DNA of 64,000 nt from Siphonodentalium dalli (lineage: Eukaryota; Mollusca; Scaphopoda; Gadilida; Siphonodentaliidae), in the NCBI GenBank assembly GCA_032622095.1, contig CP136065.1:53131949-53195948 (forward strand), given 5' to 3'. Made by a program: the position numbers and the translations under genes. This document shows positions 1 to 13,011 of the stretch, in pieces. The first letter of the stretch is position 1. Every line of letters starts with the position of its first letter. Below the pieces are notes generated by a model. That model saw nothing but the letters and a program-made list of their open reading frames with translations. It was not told the DNA's origin and made no database searches.

Positions 1-413
1 TGGATTTTACTTTATATATATATCTTCATGTTGATATATAGTACTTAGACATTTGAATTTTCCGCATTCCTAATCGTTCCATTGACTGTAACACATGAAA
101 CTATCACCTCTACAAGTTGAGCTGCAGTGTCATTGACACTTTCATTAAATTTGTTCTTCAAATATTTGATGCCGTTGCCATGTAAACCAGATTTTATAAC
201 GATTTTTGACATGACCCCCACCAGGGCACCCCTTCCAAGAAGTTTCCCCTATAACTAAGCATCATGTATTTTAACTGTCAATCTTTAGTCACTAAAGCCA
301 CGATTCAACCCTTAATGGATCACGCTATAAGTGTCTAACTCTATAATATACATCCCCAGGCTTGAATATACACCTCACCCATGACAATCATGCACCACAT
401 TTATGACCACACG
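1..413. other. Unannotated AT-rich sequence
   Basis: No convincing open reading frame, exon or repeat boundary is visible before the first TTAA-flanked element. Confidence 0.4.
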
Positions 414-417
414 TTAA

Positions 418-938
418 AGGCACGGGCGGCGTTCGTTGCAGAACTATTCATATTTGTTCAAATCGCCATCAACAGAAGGAATATTAAAATATATATAATT
501 TTGTTCCTATGCCAAACATAATCAGCGCGTAAATAGTATATTGTCGTCATTACGTACGATGGTGTACGTAAACAAGATCCTGTTCGTGTTACAGAAGTTT
601 TGCTTCTGTTTACATATCACAGCGCAATTCTATTAGTTAATCACACACACCGTGACATGATATAAACCCTCTTTATTATTTCCATATCAAGAAAACAGTA
701 ACAAATAACGCTCTTTATGTTTACCATATCCGGATCTAAACAAAGGCCAGGTTATGTAACGTTTTTTGCTTTTGTTTACATATCAAAGGAATAACATTTG
801 ACAATAACATACTGTTTATGCCATATTTCTGGTAAAGAACAAAGTCTGTCTATATTTTACTATTCTTTCTGTTTATGGTGGTTTTTGACGGAGGTGAATA
901 TTTTAACAGCATACCCACCGCCAACACCGCCCGTGTCT
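418..938 (+). mobile_element. TTAA-flanked MITE, AGGCACG family, subfamily 2
   Basis: This 521-bp non-autonomous element lies between TTAA at 414-417 and TTAA at 939-942. It begins AGGCACGGGCGGCG and ends with the approximate reverse complement (CGCCGCCCGTG then TCT). A second copy in the opposite orientation lies at 59223-59743 and has the same length. The internal sequence (for example the TTTTGTTTACAT-type words) is shared more distantly with the ~495-bp copies at 14.8, 15.3, 18.1 and 31.1 kb, so I treat this as a subfamily. It has no coding capacity. TTAA target duplication is the hallmark of piggyBac-type transposases; that assignment is an inference because no transposase is present. 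Confidence 0.8.
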
Positions 939-942
939 TTAA

Positions 943-2543
943 TAGTGAAAGAGGGAGAGTCGATTGGGAGCACGTGACCATTCCTTGGTGACATACACTC
1001 CTTCACTATTACATGCGTCAACTGCAGTGTATGTGTGTCACATGGTGTACGAATATGTTTTCCCCAGCATTGCGGTTCGAATCTATATATACAGCTGCAT
1101 TGGGCGATATTCTCACCACCTTGTTTTTATCAGCATTCTCTAAACAACATGAGATAATTATTACAACCAACCCGCACCAACTTCAAATTATCTATATGGG
1201 TAATTAGTCTCAGTTGTCCGTATTTGTCTGGAAGATTATTGCAGATCACTTGCATTTGAGTTTCAGCTTATTGTCCAGGTGGTATTCCAATTGCGCAACA
1301 TCAGTAAACAGAACCAGGTTATATTAAAGCTCCACGCAAGTTTCCAGCCTCAAGATAAGCCGGGATCCCCAGTGGCTCATCGTGTAATGTGCACGGTGCA
1401 TAAGGCTCTGGCGAAGCTGGTTAATCTACAGGTCATTGCGGAATTGTGCTCCACGCAAAGGAGGTTAGCATGGTTCGTGTATCTGGACACGTTTGTCAAT
1501 GGCTTACAGTGGCTCGGTGGTACCTACGTGCAGTGGAGTGAATTCCTGCGACAATTAACCCTGTGTAGGATATCAGTCACCAATAAGACTGACACTGTGG
1601 TGATAGGGCCTAGCGACTGAAACAACAAAGCCCATAAACCAGACCATCAGTATACAGCTTTATAGTAGTTTATCGCTTTTGTGACATTGTAGGCAGCGAT
1701 CAGACTAGGTCGAAAAGTATTTGACGTACATTTACAAATACACATTATATACATTAAATAGGCTCCACCTTGCGGTAATTTCGTGTGCCACATATATGTT
1801 TCGAAACTATATATATTTGTGCGTAGATTTTGATCATAGATTTTAAATCAATACTTAAAAATAACGCCGTTATAACATCCGCCAGGATATCCCGAATTTC
1901 CACACCAAATATGTTTGAAATCGGTCCAGGGGTCTGGGAGAACAATCCAGACAGACATATCCTACTCTTTCATATATAGATATTGATATGCACGTATTTG
2001 TTGACATATTTCATTAATAAAACTGTAAATGTATGTCGCGGAAAAGAAATAACCAGGGGGCTCAAACATCAAAGGCATCCGAGGCCAAAGGGACAGACTT
2101 TCCAGAAAAAGGCACCATTTAGATTCGGAAGTCAAGACTAAACGCTAACAGTTCGCAAAAATAAAAATAGAAACATAATGTATAACTTATCTATACAAGG
2201 AAGTACATCATCCTAAAATACCAGGTTTTATCAAAATTTAACTTTTAACCATCATAAATGTCTCTCGTCCATTCTGTGGGTTCATGAAAGGGAATTTTTG
2301 TCCCCTTGTGGAGGACAGGAGGGGCAGCTACCCCTTCAACCGGCGATCTTGAACATTATGTGGGGGATCTGATTATATGTGTAATGCTTCTGATGTACGT
2401 TTTTGAAATGTTGTTTTCTTTCAAATTAAATACAATATGATAAAATTTATACTATATGTCGGGGAATTGATATATCTCTCCAAACGTACTATAAAGTACG
2501 TTCGATCTTTGTACATTTTGGTAAAGAATCAGGAATATGTTTG
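943..2543. other. Unannotated sequence
   Basis: No gene is supported. An open frame of about 113 codons at 1279-1620 (+) was considered, but it starts at GTG and resembles no family I know. The rest is AT-rich and multiply stopped. Confidence 0.35.
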
Positions 2544-2547
2544 TTAA

Positions 2548-2860
2548 CCCTTTACCCAACAGAAGGGCCCTGTGCCAATGCATTCTCTTATATATGCGAG
2601 TCGACCATAGGTCGCCTCGCATATATAAGAGAATGCATTGGCTTAACACATTAAAAATTATAAAATTGTTAAAGAATGTAGGAAAAAATATATATAAGAG
2701 AATGCATTGGCACAGGGCATAACTGTAACTATCACAATGTGGTCAAGGAGCCGGTTCCAATGATATCCATATTTGTATGGTTCTATTGAGACAGACCGAA
2801 GATATTTTAGGCTGTTGAAGCTTTATTTGGCCGGTTTTGGCCGTTTTGTTGGGTAAAGGG
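2548..2860 (-). mobile_element. TTAA MITE, CCCTTTACCCAACA termini, palindrome cassette
   Basis: This 313-bp element lies between TTAA at 2544-2547 and 2861-2864. Both ends read CCCTTTACCCAACA inward. It carries one full 69-nt palindrome at 2574-2642, then an AT-rich spacer, then half of a second palindrome near 2690-2717. Aligned in reverse, it is collinear with the longer copy at 29197-29652, including a stretch with ATATCTTCGGTCTGTCTC (here as its reverse complement). Most of the second palindrome has been lost. TTAA plus a CCCTTT start fits piggyBac-type non-autonomous elements. Confidence 0.85.
2574..2642. repeat. 69-nt palindrome of the MITE cassette
   Basis: The arms read GCCAATGCATTCTCTTATAT inward and pair almost perfectly around a CGACC-ATA-GGTCG centre. 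One T/C mismatch interrupts the stem next to the centre. The same 69-nt unit recurs at 29346, 29558, 30565, 31940, 32288 and 51644. Confidence 0.9.
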
Positions 2861-2864
2861 TTAA

Positions 2865-3639
2865 ACACTGAGACTGGGAATATTTAGTAGTTGATATCCC
2901 ATACATGCGCTGCGTAGATTAGCGGTGCTATAATATGTTATCCAAGGATGAATGTGTTTAGGGTGTCACGAAATGATAGTGATTGCATACAGCAGTTCTT
3001 TGCCCGCTTCCACATGGCAAATCCATTTAGCTGGCACAAACATGGCAACATTTTACAACACGAGAACGTACATGAACCTTTTGTACTTCTTTATGCACAC
3101 CCACGTCGACGTTAAATCTCAGTGCTGTGCGTGCAGGCTGTTAAAAGACGAAGTCGAGTTCGAAATACCACAAGTTGATTGGAGATCATCTATTTTTGCA
3201 GACACTACGATTAAAAACGCATGCATCATTCAATTTGTTCTACAACTCTGTGACGGTGATACAAGCGGCATATCAATAACCAATTACTTGGTTAAATAGG
3301 CTACATCTGCTCTGGGAATTTACGTTGCTTTGTTTGTAAAGAAGAAGTCCACATCGTGTAAATCTGAGCCGCACGGTCAGGGGCATTTCAATTGTCTGCG
3401 AACCCTTTCGAACAGCAGGGTTATCCGGCGTTGCCCAGGTTAAAGTAATGTGAAATCCTCTGCATGGTCTCTCGGTTTGCAAGAGTATGTGTATCTGTTA
3501 AATAAAATGAGAAATATACGTTTAATGCTTTCTTCTATGTACCTGTTTTGCTAGCTTATTATACGTTTTTATCACGCATGATTTGATTCCTCGTATCATT
3601 TGAGAAGAACTTGTATGAATTTGATGGTTATTGGCACTA
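2865..3639. other. Unannotated sequence
   Basis: Open frames here are short, overlap on both strands and have no recognisable domain. No repeat structure was identified. Confidence 0.35.
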
Positions 3640-5935
3640 AACATATTTTTTTTATAAGTTTTGGTGACCTATTTCAGACGGAGGCGGCGCCTCTTTTGTC
3701 ACCATTAAACCACACACTTAGACTCATTATGGAAATATAGTAAAAATATATGTAATATTGGTGAAAATTGGCGAGTATACAAATTCGTATCAAATTTAGG
3801 GCCCCCATAGTTCTCACCCAAACGGCACCAATTTAGCGTATCTAAACCACACGATTAGATTTCTCGCAATACGGAGAATATGTATCAATCTGGTGGAAAT
3901 CGGCGCTAGAAATATTTTTCATCTTTTTTTTGTGTTCCTCTCACCCTCTATGCATCCTGACTCTAATGGCGCCACTTGTGGCAGCTTGTGACATCCGTAA
4001 ACCACACAATTAGACTCCTGATATCATGGAGATGATTATTGATAAGTTTGGAACTAATCGGCGACTAAATCAATTTTGATCAAATTTAGTGCCCACCCAC
4101 CCCCATCTCTCACCAAAACAGCACCAACATGGCGTCTTTAAATCACACGATCAGACACCTCGTATTATGGATAACAATTCGTATCACTTTTGTGGAAATT
4201 GGCGCTAAAATTAGTTTTATAAATTTTGGTGCCCCTCTCCCCTTCCGTGCATCCCTGACGCGAATGGCGCCACTTTTTACATATTTAAACAACACCATTA
4301 GATTCCTCATACCATGGGAATTATTATATATAAGTTTTGTGGCAATCGGCGACAAACATTTTTCTGCCCCCCCTCCCCCCTTTTTTCTGCCCCTGACAAC
4401 GGCGTCAAATTCTAACCCGTATCATTATCTTTCTCGTAAAAAGATACCCCTAGTAGACCCGTTTGGTGCCATCTAGATGGTCCCTCGGCGCTAAACTTAG
4501 TTTATCAATTTTGTTGCCCCTCTCCCCTTCCGTGTATCCCTGACTCGAACGGCGCCACTTTTGACATATTTAAGCCACACCATCAGATTCCTTATATCAT
4601 GGGGATGATTAAATATAAGTTTCGTGGCAATCGGCGACAAAAAAAAATGTCCTATCTTTCTCGTAAAACGTTACCCCTAGTAGACCCTTTTGGTGCCATT
4701 TAAATGGTCCCCTGTGAATTTCTATAGAACACAGACAGACAGACATTCGCAAATATAGATATAGACGTTGTAGCATGTTGCAACTTCGATGTTGACTTTG
4801 CAAATAAACAATTCAACTAAAAAAAAAAAAGTTAATTGTTCAAGTGACTTAGTTGTATCACCATTTGTCGAGGTTGTGAAAGTTGAACGCCAAAAACTCT
4901 TTAAAACGATATGGAGATGGCCTGGGTGATGACTATATATCACTTTGGTGGATATCGGCGAATAGCAATCTTATCAATGCTAGTGCATCTCCTCTCGCCA
5001 TCCATGACCCAAACGACACCAAATGTGATTTAACTCTTCGTATCATTAGAGTAGAACGTGTATGCGTTTGATGGAAATTAGTGCTAAATATATATGTATC
5101 AGCTTTGGCGCAACTTCCCTCCTCATGCATGCCTTTAACCGCGCCACTTTTGACATAGCTAAACCACGTCCATTAAACTCACGGATGCATGATACAATGG
5201 ACATGATTATATATAAGTTTGGTGGTAATCGGCAACTAAACAAATTCTTATCATTGCTATGACACCCCCCAATCTCTCACCCAATCGGCACCAGTTTGGC
5301 GTCTTTAAATCACACGATTATATTCCTCGTATCATGGAGAAGAATAATATATCAATTTGGTGGAAATCTGTATACAAATTCGTATTAAATTTAGGGCCAC
5401 CATATCTCTCACCCAAACGGCACAAATTTGGCGTATCTAAAGCACACGATTAGATTCCTCGTATCACGGAGAAGAATACGTATACATCTGGTGGAAATCG
5501 GCGCTAAACATATTGTTTATCATTTTTGTGTCCCTCTCACCCTCTATGCACCCTGACTCGAATGGCACCACTTGTGACACCCTTAAACCACACAATTAGA
5601 CTCCTGATATCATGGAAATGATTTGGTGCCAATCGGCGACTAAACAAATTTTGATCAAATTTAGTGCCCACCCCAGCTGTCACTCAAACAGCACCAATAT
5701 GGCGTCTTTAAATCACACGATTAGACTCCTAGTATCATGGATCAGAATGTGTATCAATTTGGTGGAAATTGGCGCTAAAAATATTGGTGCCCCTCTCCCT
5801 TTCGGTGCACCCTGACTCGAACGGCGCCACTTCTGACATATTTAAACAACACCATTGATTCTTCACATCATGGGGGTGAATATATATAAGTTCCGTGGCA
5901 ATCGGCGACAAAACAAATTTCTGCCACACCTCTAT
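3640..5935. repeat. Degenerate ~140-bp tandem repeat array
   Basis: The interval consists of diverged repeats of roughly 125-148 bp. A marker block resembling AAACCACACAATTAGACTCC, followed by ATCATGGA and a GGTGGAAATCGGCG-like block, recurs near 4002, 4139, 4287, 4573, 5162, 5308, 5440, 5585, 5709 and 5843. Each unit also carries a TGACTCGAACGGCGCCAC-like or CAGCACCAACATGGCGTC-like block, which suggests a two-part unit. About 15 units are present. Short frames beginning with ATGGCG recur only because the units repeat. Near 4730 there is a short CAGA run. Confidence 0.75.
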
Positions 5936-7535
5936 TTGATCACGCTACCAGAGTGTTTCACATCACATTAAGCCACATCAGAATATCAATAAATCTCAGA
6001 GGAAAGTAACGATCGGGATTAAACGATTCGAAAATTTCAGGCATCTGAATGCAATTAGTAGGGATTGTTTTGAATATATATAAGACATTTGGCGAATTTA
6101 AGTCTCAAATTGTAATATAATTTTTAATGCTCGCATTCAGTTTATTACACCCGGCCCGGATCAATGGTTAAAAACTTAGTCTATAAATACGTTTAAACGC
6201 TTTCCGTATACGGCGGTAAGACCATTTCAAGTCACATAATACAGTTCTTTTCTATTCAGAATACACAGTCCATTTTTATTCATTGAGAGACTACATGTAT
6301 AACTGGCGTTTGGGATGTTCCTGGCATCGTATATGTACGAATGGAGTGCTTTAGTCACCCATGTTCGAAATATTTAAAACATGTTTGATTTACCGCAACG
6401 AACATTTGTCTTAATTTTGTGCAAAAAATTGAAAGCACTTGGACAATTCAGTATAGACTGGGTTAAAGTCCGTAATTTCGCTTGTGCGACAAAAATCATC
6501 CTCGGGGAAAGTGACACAACAAGAGATGACTGGACTTGAAGTGATCCTTTAACGATGTGAACCGCCCTGAAAGCGTCGCGTTGATAATTAATTCCCAAAC
6601 GCAATAAAATAAAATCATAATGCAGATCGCAAGAGAAAATGCTATTCTAAATGTCTTGTTAAGCGCAGCAGAATCGAACGGTTAGAATTTTGTAACTTTG
6701 TAATCGAACTGGGACATATATAATTATGCACTGAAATAGAAAATGCCAGTCCCCAGGTATAGTAGAAAAGGGGTAGAGATGGTCCTTGCTTATCCCGCAT
6801 TAGATTCCAATGCTTTCTCGTCTATAGAGCAGCCCCAGGGGGCACCAGTATCATACACAATTGTCGATGATTAATAGGGCATTTCATGCATAGTTCTGTG
6901 AATTCTCCATCATAGAATATCTAATTAGAGGTTTTTACATCATACTATCAATACAATGCTAACGAACAGCGCTATAACGTCTTACCAGCTGAATCAATTA
7001 CTTCCGATGTTTTAATAACTAGAGGATATGAACTTCGGCGTTGTAATTCCATTCTCGGATAATTCTTAGCTTCGGTCTATCAAATTCAATCTACAGTTCA
7101 ATAAGCGACTCTGCTGTTTCTCGCCTTCTTAACAATGCATGAATGTTGGGTGATGAGCTTGAATTGACTTACTTAATCCCGACCCAATGATATCCGGCGT
7201 CACGATCTAAGATATAAAAATATCTTTGACAGAATTCCACTCATATCGCAATCTTCTTCAATAAATGCTTTGGGTTGTAATTTTCTAACTTATACCACAA
7301 TCTGTTCCATTGTTGGAAATTTCCAATCTGACACACCAGTCATTAAGTTGTAAACTCTCCACCCGTTGCCCTTTAGTAAAACATTTGACTGAAATGGAGA
7401 TATTGTTAGACACTTGGTCGGGAAATTACAACAGCCGCTGTCCAAGATTTACACTTCAGCAAGGTTGGTGTGACCATCCCATTATCACAGCTCTGTCTTC
7501 GTCAATGTGACAAACAACGTGACATGATTTGTTAC
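5936..7535. other. Unannotated AT-rich sequence
   Basis: Nothing beyond short random frames is visible between the 140-bp array and the 49-bp satellite. Confidence 0.35.
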
Positions 7536-8655
7536 CAATGGTCTGCCTACGTGAAGACGGCAACTACGTGGCTTGATCAATTACCCGCGGTTTGCCTACG
7601 TCAAGGTGGCAACCACGTGGTGTGATTGCTTCTCCGTGGTCTGCCTACGCCAAGGCGGCAACTACGTGGCTTGATCAGTTACCCGTGGTCTGCCTACATC
7701 AAGGCAACCACGTGGCGTGATCAGTTACCCATGTTATGCCTGCGTGAGTGCGGCAACCACGTGGTGTGATTGCTTCTCCGTGGTCTGCCTACGCCAAGGC
7801 GGCAACTACGTGGCTTGATCAGTTACCCGTGGTCTGCCTACATCAAGGCAACCACGTGGCGTGATCAGTTACCCATGTTCTGCCTGCGTGAGTGCGGCAC
7901 CAGTTGGCGTTATTGGTTAGCAAGGTTCTGCCTGCGTGAGTGCAGCAACCATGCGGCGTGATTGGTTACCCATACTCTTCCTATGCCAATGTTGACAAAC
8001 GTGACATGATTTGTTACCAATGGTTTGCCTACGTTAAGGCGGCAACCATGTGGCGCTATCAGTTACCCATGTTCTGCCTGCGTGAGTGCGACAATCACGT
8101 GGCGTGATCAGTTACCCATGTTCTGCCTGCGTGAGTGCGGCAACCACGTGGCGTGATTGCTTCTCCGGGGTCTGCATACGCCAAGGCGGCAACTACGTGG
8201 CTTGATCAGTTACCCGTGGTCTGCCTACATCAAGGCAACCACGTGGCGTGATCAGTTACCCATGTTCTGCCTGCGAGAGTGCGGCACCAGTTGGCGTTAT
8301 TGGTTAGCCATGTTCTGCCTGCGTGAGTGCAGCAACCATGCGGCGTGATTGGTTACCCATACTCTTCCTATGCCAATGTTGACAAACGTGACATGATTTG
8401 TTACCAATGGTTTGCCTACGTTAAGGCGGCAACCATGTGGCGCTATCAGTTACCCATGTTCTGCCTGCGTGAGTGCGACAATCACGTGGCGTGATCAGTT
8501 ACCCGTGGTATGCCTGCGTGAGTGCGACAATCACGTGGCGTGATCAGTTACCCGTGGTATGCCTGCGTGAGTGCGGCAACCACGTGGCGTGATTGGTTAC
8601 CCGTGGTCTGCCTACGCCAAGGCGGCAACAACACGGCGTCATTGGTTATCCCCCG
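7536..8655. repeat. 49-bp satellite with higher-order repeats
   Basis: About 23 copies of a ~49-bp monomer of the form TCTGCCTACGCCAAGGCGGC, then AACTACGTGG, then CTTGATCAGTTACCC. Many monomers hold a CACGTG E-box in CCACGTGG. Blocks starting near 7770 and 8157 are nearly identical at a spacing of 387 bp (about eight monomers), and the word CATACTCTTCCTATGCC recurs at the same spacing (about 7968 and 8355). That is a higher-order repeat made by block duplication after monomers diverged. The two matching 63-codon frames are by-products of this periodicity. Confidence 0.85.
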
Positions 8656-10390
8656 CATGCCCGAGTAACTTAATTGCTTTTCTGGTGTATATCATCTGAT
8701 GTCCAAGAAGCATATTCTCAAGTATTGGTGAGTTAAGTAAGATTATAACTATACATATGCACATGTATGTAACAATGGGGGGGGGCATATTTATGGTTCC
8801 TCTAATTCTTTCTAATGTATATAAAGCTCAGACCCTAGATACCATTTATTGCTTGTCGCATACGTTAAATCAGTGCTGCATGGCAAACGAATTATAACAC
8901 CGTTTCATACTCACAAAATCACCTCTAACTGCAGGCGCCACCTTCTAGAACCAGACACAATATAGGCAAAACGTAAAGCCAGTATACTAAGATAGTCTAC
9001 CATGTCTACTTACAGTACTATTCGCCCGGGGGTGAAAGATTCCGTCTGCCGAGGTCGTAAACCTTATCGTACTTGATAAAAGGGGAATAAATTATTGTTT
9101 TACGAAATTGCTTTCTCCTCTAAACTCGTTACGTTGTGATCAATTAAATTAGGGACATCGTTGCGGGGTAATTTAAAGCATCTGCCCAGGAAGGTCCGTT
9201 GCGTCTTATTCCATTCACTTCCCGAGAATGACTGACCCTCGGGAGATTATATTTTATTAACACATCTTCTCTACAGCATTTGAATAGAGATCTAGTGGCA
9301 TTGTTAGTTCGTATCAAAGTCCATGAATCTAATAAGTACCATACGATGTCAATATTTCTCTATATACTTCGTCTTTTCGACACGAATTACGGTCATGCGG
9401 CGGACCATCACATCACGTTATTAGATTGGTAGTAATCAAGTGGTAGTATTGGCAATGTCGAAGTAAGTATCAACGACAAGCTATCAGATTATTTGTGTGG
9501 ATGTACAGTGTACGTTATGCATTATGGTGTCACGCGCTACGCCTATCTGTACCCATGCAGGCATTCCACTCAGCATTAGGTATGCATCTGCAAATAAAAC
9601 AATATAGCGCAAATACTGTCCAGATGGCCCCGTCTCCACACAAAAAACAGCCAATCCTATAGGACGTTTCAGTCCCCAGCCAGTTTCCGCGATGGACCGA
9701 AATTTACTTTTGCCAAATAATTTGCCAAAGAAATTTATTTTTGCTAAATTCTTGTAGAATTTGCCAAATGCTATTCCTGATAGTGTCATTTTCTGCAACC
9801 TCAAGTCTCATGTTTGGGCACTACAAGCTTGCCGAAGGTCGAGAAAGCGTACGTGTAGGTATGGAGGGAGATCATTACTGGATTCTAAGTTCGCTTGTCA
9901 TTATATTTTAGAGAAATTCTAATGTTACTCGAATATCCCCTTCCAACGGCCGGTCAGTATTCGGTTAGGAAATTCGAATGAAATGACGTTGCAATACTGT
10001 GTACATGTATTTGCCACTGACCACCGATAAATTCAGTGTATTACTCTGATCATCACACCGATACATGTATGTTACACATAACTATGCTGCACTTTTCTAA
10101 ATTGAATACAGGTGCAATATGGAATTTCAAACAGTACAATTAATACCCCCGTTTAGCAAGTGCCTGCATGATAGATCTGCATCGTAGTTAGCATATCATT
10201 GTTCACTAATGAATGTTCAAAAACGGGCAGTAATAAACTACGGCCATAACGACTTTTCAAACTGAAGTTCGAAATAGAACCGTACCTTCTTCACACAACG
10301 TCGTTAGAAAATAGGATATTTTTTTACTAGACTGCGAATAAGTAATCATAAATTGGCTATTGAAAAAGGACGTCAGTCACAACCACCGAC
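8656..10390. other. Unannotated sequence
   Basis: There is a G homopolymer near 8778. A 106-codon minus-strand frame (9484-9804) has no recognisable domain. No gene is supported. Confidence 0.35.
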
Positions 10391-10654
10391 GGCATTGGGA
10401 GACTATGTATATTTTGTTACGATGACGCTATAGAAGACGAAAATCACTTTCTATTAGAATGCAGAGCTTACCGCACACTACGTCTTGAGCTCATAAACCT
10501 TATGAAGACTCATTTCCCAGACGTCGAAAGCATGAACCTAAATGAACAGCTTGTCATAATCTTATTCAACAATTTCCCAAATTTATGCAATTCAATTTGC
10601 CGTATGATCCGCAGATTATTCTCCGCACGCGATGAGCATCGTATAATTAATTAA
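10391..10654 (+). pseudogene. LINE ORF2 C-terminal fragment
   Basis: A reading frame without a start codon runs to TAA at 10652-10654 and encodes the C-terminus of a non-LTR retrotransposon ORF2. From 10397 it reads GRLCIFCYDDAIEDENHFLL, then ECRAYRTLRLELINL, so it has the zinc-binding pattern C-x2-C-x9-H-x4-C followed by an amphipathic tail ending SARDEHRIIN. The reverse transcriptase at 48770-50488 (-) ends with the same C-x2-C-x9-H-x4-C pattern and a similar ICNxICxMxRxxSA tail, so the two belong to the same broad LINE group. No RT or endonuclease sequence precedes it, which fits a severely 5'-truncated insertion. The 3' UTR probably continues to about 10830, where AATAAAACTTATCTG occurs. 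Confidence 0.8.
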
Positions 10655-12507
10655 TAATAAGCGATGTAGACGAGACGAGCCTTTGCACGTGCAGCTCTAT
10701 GAAGTTATTTATTACCTTCTTAATATGATATATATTATACTGCTTACTACAAAATGTACATTTATTTGTATTATGTATGCATACTGTCCATATACGGATG
10801 TTTTTCCAATAAAACTTATCTGATCTTGTCATTCAGTTAGTTTTAGTGGATCCAATAGTGGATCTGCATTCCGGGTGGATCGATATGATCGCGAAGAGCG
10901 TCCAGAGGACCCAGAACATGTATAAGAGAGTTCTATGCTTCATGTTTGTATTTTCAAATGTGGTGTACGTTTATTTTCTGTAGAGTCTATATGTTGTGCG
11001 GTTCGAAATTACTGATAATACACATATAGAAATAAGACACGATGATGTTTGGCTAAGTGACCCGGAAAGGACGATCAGAGGACAGCGACGACACACAGCG
11101 TTCCAACTATAGTTGAACATTTATAATTCAAGAAACGTCACATTGAATCTTTACAGTATACCTTCCGAGATCGAATGAGTCCGGAAATGATGTCGGTTTC
11201 GGCTGCAATACAATTCCGTGATTGACAACCTGAACATTGGATTTACAAGGCAATAACTAGTGGATATATATCGAAGCCATTGGCGCGTGTAGATTAGAAC
11301 ATAAAAGAGAAAGGAATAAAAGATAATCAAGCACACCGACTGCGTTTCGTTTCGTCTTCCGAAATCCGCGTTTTAGGGTTTCAGCTGTTGCTATTGGAGA
11401 CTGGCAATATATCTATGAAATCGCTATCAGCTGTCAGTGAGAAGATTAATGAATTCTCAGACACACTTTATGTGATTGCGGGCATCATATTAAATTCCAA
11501 TTCATAAAAGGTTTAATAACACTTCTCCCAATTTCCTGGCTTTTATGATCATTCTCGCCGCAAGATTATGATCTATACATTGTTTCGTGTTGACGAGTAC
11601 CATTCGACGCTTTCTCCTCATGAACTAGCATATTGAGATCGATTAAAACTACACCATACTCGTGAAATTCCTAGATCCCACTAAAGTTCTCACTGTTCGT
11701 AACCATGATAAAATGGATAGCACTAACAGAATACGGTGCCAATTACAGCCTACTCCCGGTTTGAGAGTGAATATTAGTTGAAACACAAGGCCAGACCTAT
11801 GAACATTTATCAGTGTCCTTTCCATAATATATGACTTATCTAAATCTGGTTTTCACGGAAAATACGACACATATATGTTAGATTATTTATATTTTAATAT
11901 GATAGTCATAAATTATATATGGTAGATTTTACATCAGGGATTTGTTTGTCAACACATTCGTGATAATAGCAGTACGATTTCACGAGCTATGGATGTAGGC
12001 ATACCAAATTACACGGAATCATGCATGGGTAGAAAGAAGCTCATATTTTAACCAAAACATGTCCTCGTGATGACTATATGTACCCGATTTAATTGTGGCC
12101 CAGTAACCTATGACTGTGATCAACATTTACAAATAAGCAAATAATAACTCCAACATGGAACACGAACAACCCCATTTTACAATCCTATAAAGTCTTGATG
12201 GTAAACAGTAATGCCAAATTGTGTTGAGATATGGTAACCCGCGGCTGGGACATTTGTATGGACGAAAACACAAAAAGAAATAAAACATTGAATAAAACCT
12301 GTTAATGTTTTCCTCAAAGCGTTGGCATATAGATACAATTGCGAAAAATATACAGCACGGTGTCAATAGAAACTTTCAGAAATCTTGAAAAACTGGTTCC
12401 TTATAGAAAAAGCTTTAAACAAACAGGCGACTTAATAAAACAATCGACAAAGTTAACTTACTTTTGAGACTGCTAACGATTGTCACCCAGTCAGTTAAAA
12501 CAAATAC
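10655..12507. other. Unannotated AT-rich sequence
   Basis: Apart from the likely 3' UTR of the LINE fragment (to about 10830), nothing recognisable is present. Confidence 0.35.
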
Positions 12508-12770
12508 TATCTACCACCATCCCCACAATACCATCTATGTTGAGATTTGAGTTTATCCGAAACATCGGACGTATTTATAATACATTGCTATATACTATAC
12601 ATATGAATATATGTATTTATTATATCATTTTTTACCACTGGTGAACGAATGTTGTGAGCCAAGAGAGTGCGTGCAGCAAAAAAAATATACGTGTGAACGC
12701 GAGGAATGCCATACCTGTATATAAATATAAATTACATTGACCATTTTATATATGACATTCCTCACTGTGA
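12508..12770 (+). repeat. Dispersed repeat, copy 1
   Basis: This segment matches 40648-40875 in the same orientation. Shared landmarks in order are CACAATACCATCTATGTTGA (here), a GAAAC-TCG block, an AT-rich stretch, GGTGAACGAATG and GCGAGGAATGCCA. It has no coding potential and its boundaries are approximate. Confidence 0.6.
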
Positions 12771-13011
12771 TTGATTCTTCAATAAACATTTAAGAAAAAA
12801 AGAAAGATTAAAACCAAAAGAACATTTCCAGATAAACAGCGATTAACTATGGGATGAACAGAAATCTACACTCTCTTGTAAGCAATGTGGTGGTGAACGT
12901 CCAACAAAAGTATCACAGAATATTAAGCGCAAATATAAATGCTAATTTTCTAAATTATCAAATGAATATAAAAATGAAAACTATCTCGCTCATATTTTAA
13001 GATAACGCAAC

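Noticed and set aside
1279-1620. 113-codon open frame with an acceptor-like CAG before it
   Set aside because: No ATG start, no recognisable domain, no matching donor or neighbouring exon; evidence too weak to call a gene.
7770-8348. Two nearly identical 63-codon frames
   Set aside because: They are the same block of the 49-bp satellite at the 387-bp higher-order spacing.
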